Origin: JBFILW01 sp041612005
Lineage (GTDB): Bacteria > Gemmatimonadota > Gemmatimonadetes > Palauibacterales > Palauibacteraceae
DNA: 17,013 bases
Assembly: GCA_041612005.1 (NCBI GenBank)
Contig: JBFILW010000045.1
Coordinates: forward strand, 1-17,013
Reading direction: 5' to 3'
Shown: one piece after another, positions 13,179-17,013 of the stretch
Position numbering within the stretch: position 1 is the first letter of the stretch
Layout: each line of letters starts with the position of its first letter
Translations under genes and position numbers: made by a program
The notes under the pieces: generated by a model
What the model saw: only the letters and a program-made list of their open reading frames with translations
Database searches by the model: none
What the model was told of the DNA's origin: nothing

Positions 13179-13607
13179 ATGCCGAGGATCACAGCCACAC
13201 TCGCCGGTGGGACGGAAGTCACAATCTCGAATGACCGCCACACGTGGAGAGCGGACGAACCGACAGACAAGGGGGGCACGGATACCGGACCGACTCCCTA
13301 CGAGATGCTTCTCGGGTCGCTGGCGGCTTGCACGGCGGTCACTCTCTCGTTGTACGCGAGTCACAAGGGCATCCAGCTCGAGGGGATCGAAGCGTCTTAC
13401 GAGTTCGACCGAGTACACGCCGACGACTGTCAGGATTGCGAATCCGAGGCGACCGGTTTCATCGATCGGATCAGCAGCTCGGTCCGGATCATGGGCTCCT
13501 TTGACGATGCGCAGATGAAGCGACTGACGCAGATCGTCAGCCGCTGCCCCGTACACAAAACGCTCGAGAACCGTGTTCACCTCGTGGACCACGTCGAGTT
13601 CGCCTGA
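13179..13607 (+). CDS. OsmC/Ohr family peroxidase-like protein
   Basis: A 142-aa cytosolic protein of the OsmC/Ohr fold. These are thiol peroxidases that reduce organic hydroperoxides and work as dimers. The two reactive cysteines of the family are visible: Cys51 in LGSLAACTAVTLSLYA and Cys123 in VSRCPVHKTLEN. The GPTPYEMLLGSLAAC entry motif is complete. A loop with a CxxC pair (DDC84QDC87ESE) is extra to plain OsmC and may bind metal or form a disulfide; similar loops are seen in OsmC-like relatives. Length is normal. ATG 13179 has AGGAG 7 nt upstream. It heads a tight run with Gdx (17 nt), hydrolase (5 nt) and VTT (15 nt) genes, and may protect against organic peroxides. Confidence 0.93.
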   Translation: MPRITATLAGGTEVTISNDRHTWRADEPTDKGGTDTGPTPYEMLLGSLAACTAVTLSLYASHKGIQLEGIEASYEFDRVHADDCQDCESEATGFIDRISSSVRIMGSFDDAQMKRLTQIVSRCPVHKTLENRVHLVDHVEFA

Positions 13608-13624
13608 GCGGAAGGGAGGACCCA

Positions 13625-13945
13625 ATGGCGTGGGTGCAGCTTTTTCTCGCAGGCCTGTTCGAGGTGGGCTGGGCGGTCGGACTCAAGTACACCGAAGGCT
13701 TCTCGAGGCTGGGGCCGAGCATATGGACCGTGACGGCGATGATTATCAGCTTTTGGCTGCTCGCCGCCTCCTTGCGGACGCTGCCGGTCGGCACGGCGTA
13801 CGCGGTGTGGACGGGAATCGGAGCCGTCGGCACGGCGATCCTCGGGATCGTGTTGTTCGGCGAATCGCGCGAGGTTCTGCGATTGCTCGCCATCGGGCTC
13901 ATCGTGGCTGGCATCGCGGGTCTCAAGCTCACCTCCCCGGCCTGA
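13625..13945 (+). CDS. gdx: guanidinium exporter Gdx (SugE-type small multidrug resistance protein)
   Basis: A 106-aa four-helix inner-membrane transporter of the SMR family, of standard length. The N-terminus (MAWVQLFLAGLFEVGWAVGL) carries the essential membrane Glu13. It is followed by KYTEGFSRLGPS and LPVGTAYAVWTGIGAVGTA, both nearly the same as in E. coli SugE, now called Gdx, which exports guanidinium in exchange for protons. This points to the Gdx subtype rather than EmrE-type drug exporters. GGGAGGA lies 4 nt before ATG 13625. Guanidine riboswitches often precede such genes; none is recognisable here, and the gene instead follows the OsmC-like gene by 17 nt in a polycistronic run. The partner protein is itself (dual-topology dimer), as no second SMR gene is adjacent. 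Confidence 0.92.
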   Translation: MAWVQLFLAGLFEVGWAVGLKYTEGFSRLGPSIWTVTAMIISFWLLAASLRTLPVGTAYAVWTGIGAVGTAILGIVLFGESREVLRLLAIGLIVAGIAGLKLTSPA

Positions 13946-13950
13946 GACCG

Positions 13951-14628
13951 ATGACCCGCGCACCGAAGTACATCAGTTTCTCGGTTCCTCCCCAGGGCCA
14001 ACAAGTGTCGGCCCTGCTTCTGCGGCCCCCGGACGCCCGTTTCCTCTACCTGCTTGCGCACGGAGCCGGCGCCGGCATGCGGCACCCCTTCCTGGAGAAC
14101 ATGGCCGCCGATTTGGCCGATCGCTCGATCGCGAGCTTCCGTTACCAGTTTCCATACATGGAGAAGGGACGCAGAGGGCCGAACCCGGCACCCGTGCTGG
14201 AGGCGACAGTGCGCGCAGCGGTGGAGGCGGTCCGATCCGAGGCGCCGGACTTGCGGCTGGTCGCCGGCGGCAAGTCGATGGGTGGGCGCATGACGTCGCA
14301 GGCCGCGGCTACCGAGTCGCTGCCCGGTGTCGAGGGACTGATCTTTCTCGGTTTTCCTCTCCACCCGCCGGGCCGTCCGGGGAGTAAGCGCGGCGACCAC
14401 CTTCAGGGCGTGAGTGTCCCGATGCTGTTCGTCCAAGGTACGCGGGACAACTTCGCGGGACCGGAGCTCCTCGAGCCGCTCGTCCGCCAGCTCGATGCCG
14501 CCACCCTGCACCTGGTCGAGGGGGGCGACCACTCGTTCAAGGTCCTCAAGCGTTCGGGGAGAGACGAGGCGGACGTGCGGGCCGAGTTGGCGGACACGAT
14601 CGCCAACTGGATCGCCGGGCTCGGCTAG
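13951..14628 (+). CDS. alpha/beta hydrolase, KANL3/Tex30-like family
   Basis: A 225-aa cytosolic hydrolase with an alpha/beta fold of the dienelactone-hydrolase-like KANL3/Tex30 group. The catalytic triad is visible: Ser109 in the nucleophile elbow GGKSMGGRM, Asp166 in FVQGTRDNF and His194 in EGGDHSF. The N-terminal LLAHGAGAGM gives the oxyanion-hole region, and FRYQFPYMEKGRR is characteristic of this group. The substrate is unknown. ATG 13951 is only 5 nt after the gdx stop and has no strong ribosome-binding site, so it is probably translated by coupling. Its place between an exporter and a membrane protein suggests a detoxification or envelope-stress operon, but this is inference. Confidence 0.88.
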   Translation: MTRAPKYISFSVPPQGQQVSALLLRPPDARFLYLLAHGAGAGMRHPFLENMAADLADRSIASFRYQFPYMEKGRRGPNPAPVLEATVRAAVEAVRSEAPDLRLVAGGKSMGGRMTSQAAATESLPGVEGLIFLGFPLHPPGRPGSKRGDHLQGVSVPMLFVQGTRDNFAGPELLEPLVRQLDAATLHLVEGGDHSFKVLKRSGRDEADVRAELADTIANWIAGLG

Positions 14629-14643
14629 GGAGGTCGCCGCCAG

Positions 14644-15240
14644 ATGACCGAGACGATCGCCGCCTTCATCGAGACGCTGGGACCCGCCATGTACGTGGCG
14701 GCACCCCTGTTCATGGTACTCGTCGCCATTCTGCCGTTCCCGGCCGAGGTGCCCGCGATGTTGAACGGAGCCATCTTCGGCCCCGTCCTGGGCACGGCGA
14801 TCACGTGGACCGGGGCGATGGTCGGGGCGCAGATCAGCTTCGAGCTGGCGCACCGTTTCGGTCGGCCTCTCGCCGAGCGCCTCCTGCCGGGCGGCATGGA
14901 CCGGGTCGACCGAGTGGCCCTCTCGACGGGTTGGGGCGGCCTTCTCACTCTGCGCCTCATTCCTGCGGTCGCCTTTACGGCACTCAACTGGGCCGCGGGC
15001 CTCACCCGGATTCCGCGCTGGCGATTCGCGTGGACGACTGCCATCGGCATCCTGCCCGGCGCGATCGTGTTCACCGCCTCGGGCACGGCCTTGGCGGCGC
15101 TGCTGCGCCGCTACCCCGAATCCACCCCGCTGATGGTCGGGCTAGCGCTGCTCGTGGTTGTGTTCACCGCCTGGCGCTACCGGGCGAGAGGGAAGGGGTC
15201 GCCGGAGGACTCTGTGCCCGAGTCCGAAGCCGGCGCCTGA
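14644..15240 (+). CDS. VTT-domain (DedA/TVP38-like) membrane protein
   Basis: A 198-aa inner-membrane protein of the VTT (SNARE-associated, DedA/TVP38) superfamily, several members of which move lipids across membranes. The first segment (AAPLFMVLVAILPFPAEVPA) gives the family's Pro-containing re-entrant entry. NGAIFGPVLGTAITWTGAMV and AQISFELAHRFGRPLAERLL follow, the latter matching the 'G....y..GR..g' motif. Then come LTLRLIPAVAFTALNWAAGL, equivalent to the conserved R-P-x-x-N segment, and two final helices (WTTAIGILPGAIVFTASG and LMVGLALLVVVFTAWRY). It is shorter than E. coli DedA. GGGAGG lies 10 nt before ATG 14644. It is the last gene of the 13179-15240 run. The substrate is unknown. Confidence 0.85.
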   Translation: MTETIAAFIETLGPAMYVAAPLFMVLVAILPFPAEVPAMLNGAIFGPVLGTAITWTGAMVGAQISFELAHRFGRPLAERLLPGGMDRVDRVALSTGWGGLLTLRLIPAVAFTALNWAAGLTRIPRWRFAWTTAIGILPGAIVFTASGTALAALLRRYPESTPLMVGLALLVVVFTAWRYRARGKGSPEDSVPESEAGA

Positions 15241-15257
15241 GGGCAACGGCCGAGAAC

Positions 15258-15285
15258 AGCGCCTGGCTCGATCAGGTGAGGCGCT
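15258..15285 (+). terminator. possible weak terminator after the VTT gene
   Basis: AGCGCCT (15258-15264) and AGGCGCT (15279-15285) are perfect 7-bp arms with a 14-nt loop, 17 nt past the VTT stop. They are followed only by CTTCG, not a real T-run, and they overlap the end of the convergent DUF72 gene. Confidence 0.3.
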
Positions 15286-15970
15286 CTTCGAAGCGGGCGG
15301 CCAGCGCCGGACCGGTGGCTTCGTCCTCATGCTTGAAGAACACGAACGCCTCCTCCCACGCCTGCTCCCGGACGCCGTCCGCCCACTCGTCGAGCTGCGA
15401 ATCACCGTACTCCACGCGACGGAGCCGCAGGTAGCCCCAGTCCGCTGTCGAGACGAACGGCGGGTCGTTGTCGCCGCCCGTGTCGGCCACGCAGAGTGCC
15501 GCGCCATGCGCGCGAAGCGCCTCGAACACCGGGTCCTCGAACCAGGACGCGTGCCTGAACTCGAACGCTGCCCGGCAGTCGCGCGGCAGCAGCGCCAGGA
15601 AGTCGTTGAGCCGATCCAGGTCGGCCTTCATGTTGGGCGGCAGCTGAAACAGGAAGGGTCCGAGCCTGTCGCCAAGAGCGGCCGACGTCTCCAACAGGTA
15701 ACGCAGCGAGTCGGCGCTGTCCTTGAGGCGCTTCTGATGCGTGATCCGGCGCGAGGCCTTGAGGACGAAACGGAACTCTACCGGGACATGGTCGCGCCAC
15801 CGAGCCAGCACGTCGGGCGACGGCATGCGGTAGAACGTGTTGTTGATCTCGACCGTCCCGAAGCGGCTCGCATAGAAGCTCAGCATCTCGTCGTTACGGA
15901 GCTTCTCCGGGTAGAAGCTGCCCTTCCACTCCTTGTAGGCGAACCCGCTCGTGCCCGTGAAGACCTTCAT
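15272..15970 (-). CDS. DUF72 domain-containing protein (YecE-like)
   Basis: A 232-aa soluble protein of the DUF72 (E. coli YecE) family, a TIM-barrel-like fold whose reaction is not known. The hallmarks are visible: FTGTSGFAYKEWKGSFYP at the start, FGTVEINNTFYRMPS (the ENNTFYR-type motif, Glu41), LPPNMKADLDRL, AAFEFRHASWF and a C-terminal VFFKHEDEATGPALAARF, close to the family's 'Y.fF.nd..G.a..nA'. Length matches the family. Its ATG 15970 overlaps the stop of the upstream PepSY gene (ATGA, 4 nt), so it is translated as the second gene of that pair. No strong ribosome-binding site is seen, consistent with coupling. Confidence 0.92.
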   Translation of the reverse strand: MKVFTGTSGFAYKEWKGSFYPEKLRNDEMLSFYASRFGTVEINNTFYRMPSPDVLARWRDHVPVEFRFVLKASRRITHQKRLKDSADSLRYLLETSAALGDRLGPFLFQLPPNMKADLDRLNDFLALLPRDCRAAFEFRHASWFEDPVFEALRAHGAALCVADTGGDNDPPFVSTADWGYLRLRRVEYGDSQLDEWADGVREQAWEEAFVFFKHEDEATGPALAARFEERLT

Positions 15971-17013
15971 GCTCGACGCCTGCGCTTCGCCCGCCAGCGC
16001 GGATACCAGATCAGGAAGCCCGTGAGTGGGAGGATGCCTCCCACCATGCTGACCACGAAGGCGGCGACCTGTGTTGGAAGCCCGAACAGGTTGCCGCTGT
16101 GAATCGGGAACGTGAGCGCGAGCGTCCTCGTCACTGTGGATCGGTCTTCAGGCCGATCGACGCGCAGGACAGCGCCACTGAACTGGTCCACGAATACCGC
16201 GTTCTGGTTTCGGTTCCCGCTGCCGGCCACGAGCAGACCGACACGGATCGCCTGTCTCGGCCGGGCCGGGATGCTCAGAACGACGGTCTCACCCGCCGCG
16301 ACCGCCGCTTCCGCCGCCCGCACGGCCTCACCAAGCGTGATGGGCGTGGCGCCGTCTGCCACCAACGCGGAACGAGGCGGTTCGGCGGGCCGCTCGGTGC
16401 CGGTGAGGCGGTACACGCCACGCGCGAGGATGGGGAAGGAGAGCAGCACGCCGGTGAGCGCCATCAGGATGAGATACCCGGAAGCGTAGAACCCGAACAC
16501 ATTGTGCGCATCATATACGAAGCGTTTCCAGCCTGCTCGCCATTGGACTGTGAAACTCCGCTTCGATTCCCTCTTCGTGCGTGGCCACCACAACACGTAA
16601 CCGGTCAGCAGCAGGGCGAGGAGTACGATGGTCGAACCGACGACGGCCCACAGGCCCACATCGCCGATCAGAAGCGAGGTGTGCAGCCCTTCGACAAGCC
16701 CAGTGAACGACCGCCGAAGATCGTGCTCGCCGAGTATTACTCCGCGATACGGGTCCACGTAGACCACCAGCCCACCCTGGAGCTGCACTCTGTACGGCTC
16801 GGTGGGGTCGGTGGCCAAGTGCATCGTATTGGCGCTCCGTTCCCGGTAAGCTTCGCGAACCACGGCGTGGACCGAATCGGGTGACAGCCGCTCGGCGCCG
16901 ACTTCCACCTCCCACAGCTCGGGATAGAGGGCCCGGTTGAGAGGCTCGGCGAACACCAGGATGGCGCCGGAGACTCCAACGACCACGATCACGGCTCCGG
17001 CCGCCAATCCCGC
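15967..17013 (-). CDS. PepSY-associated transmembrane protein (PepSY_TM family), N-terminal edge cut
   Basis: 348 residues of an inner-membrane protein of the PepSY-TM family, open at the window edge; only the start (a few tens of residues) seems missing. The helices are visible: LAAGAVIVVVGVSGAILVF at the edge, WAVVGSTIVLLALLLTGYVL, FYASGYLILMALTGVLLSFP and a last helix (VAAFVVSMVGGILPLTGFLI) followed by a basic tail KRRRRA. Periplasmic PepSY-like segments lie between them (YPELWEVEVGAERLSPDSVH; GEAVRAAEAAVAAGETVV), and conserved-looking His residues occur in LVEGLHTSLL, YDAHNVFGF and FPIHSGNLFG. Such proteins often accompany TonB-dependent siderophore or iron uptake; no receptor gene is in the window. 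It overlaps the DUF72 gene by 4 nt. Confidence 0.9.
   Translation of the reverse strand, partial: AGLAAGAVIVVVGVSGAILVFAEPLNRALYPELWEVEVGAERLSPDSVHAVVREAYRERSANTMHLATDPTEPYRVQLQGGLVVYVDPYRGVILGEHDLRRSFTGLVEGLHTSLLIGDVGLWAVVGSTIVLLALLLTGYVLWWPRTKRESKRSFTVQWRAGWKRFVYDAHNVFGFYASGYLILMALTGVLLSFPILARGVYRLTGTERPAEPPRSALVADGATPITLGEAVRAAEAAVAAGETVVLSIPARPRQAIRVGLLVAGSGNRNQNAVFVDQFSGAVLRVDRPEDRSTVTRTLALTFPIHSGNLFGLPTQVAAFVVSMVGGILPLTGFLIWYPRWRAKRRRRA

Noticed and set aside
13608..13624. Guanidine riboswitch before gdx
   Set aside because: Only 17 nt lie between the OsmC stop and the gdx start, too short for a riboswitch, and none is seen in the 65 nt before the operon.
13537..14853. Minus-strand open frame (~438 codons) across gdx, hydrolase and VTT genes
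   Set aside because: Antisense to three well-supported genes; product rich in Arg, His and Gly without a fold pattern.
15158..16884. Plus-strand open frames in the DUF72 and PepSY-TM region
   Set aside because: Antisense shadows; the minus-strand proteins carry clear family motifs and membrane helices.

Overview
This window is about 17 kb of GC-rich, densely coded bacterial chromosome from a diderm. Three features suggest the FCB group, most likely Gemmatimonadota: many exported beta-barrel and beta-repeat proteins, signal peptides that repeatedly leave Gln as the first mature residue, and two promoter-like elements (TACCTTTA) close to the FCB-type -7 consensus TAnnTTTG. This placement is an inference; no rRNA or other marker gene is present. 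No tRNA, rRNA, CRISPR array, insertion sequence, prophage or plasmid gene was found.

Layout. 1-3487: the end of an RND efflux adaptor overlaps a complete RND inner-membrane pump. 3500-3830: a probable terminator, then a BlaI/MecI-type operator palindrome in front of a 72-aa unknown protein. 3849-5822 (minus): a large secreted protein with a carbohydrate-binding-like N-terminal half and a probable TIM-barrel C-terminal half. 5918-6259: a MazG-type nucleotide pyrophosphohydrolase, divergent from it. 6297-6959: an HdeD/DUF308 membrane protein behind a structured leader. 7069-8756: a tandem duplication of an outer-membrane beta-barrel gene, in which each copy carries its own near-identical Rho-independent terminator. 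8831-9709 and 9866-10324 (minus): a secreted DUF4097 protein with a repeated TNGG motif, and a secreted protein made almost only of a TonB C-terminal-like domain with a very clear terminator. 10630-12777: a tight run of an outer-membrane beta-barrel protein, a 3-oxoacyl-ACP synthase III-type enzyme with a full catalytic triad, and a YtxJ-like bacilliredoxin. 12829-13113 (minus): a 94-aa unknown protein. 13179-15240: a four-gene run of an OsmC-like peroxidase, a Gdx/SugE guanidinium exporter, a KANL3/Tex30-like alpha/beta hydrolase and a VTT-domain membrane protein. 15272-17013 (minus): a PepSY-TM protein, cut by the window edge, whose stop overlaps the start of a DUF72 protein.

The common theme is the cell envelope and stress: efflux (RND, Gdx), thiol and peroxide defence (OsmC, bacilliredoxin), envelope proteins and membrane-associated genes. 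No toxin, nuclease or defence system, and no complete novel system, is evident. The observations most worth checking are the duplicated gene-plus-terminator unit, the Gln+1 pattern at signal-peptide cleavage sites, the promoter-proximal hairpins behind TACCTTTA, the BlaI-like operator ahead of the 72-aa gene, and the two unusual operons.
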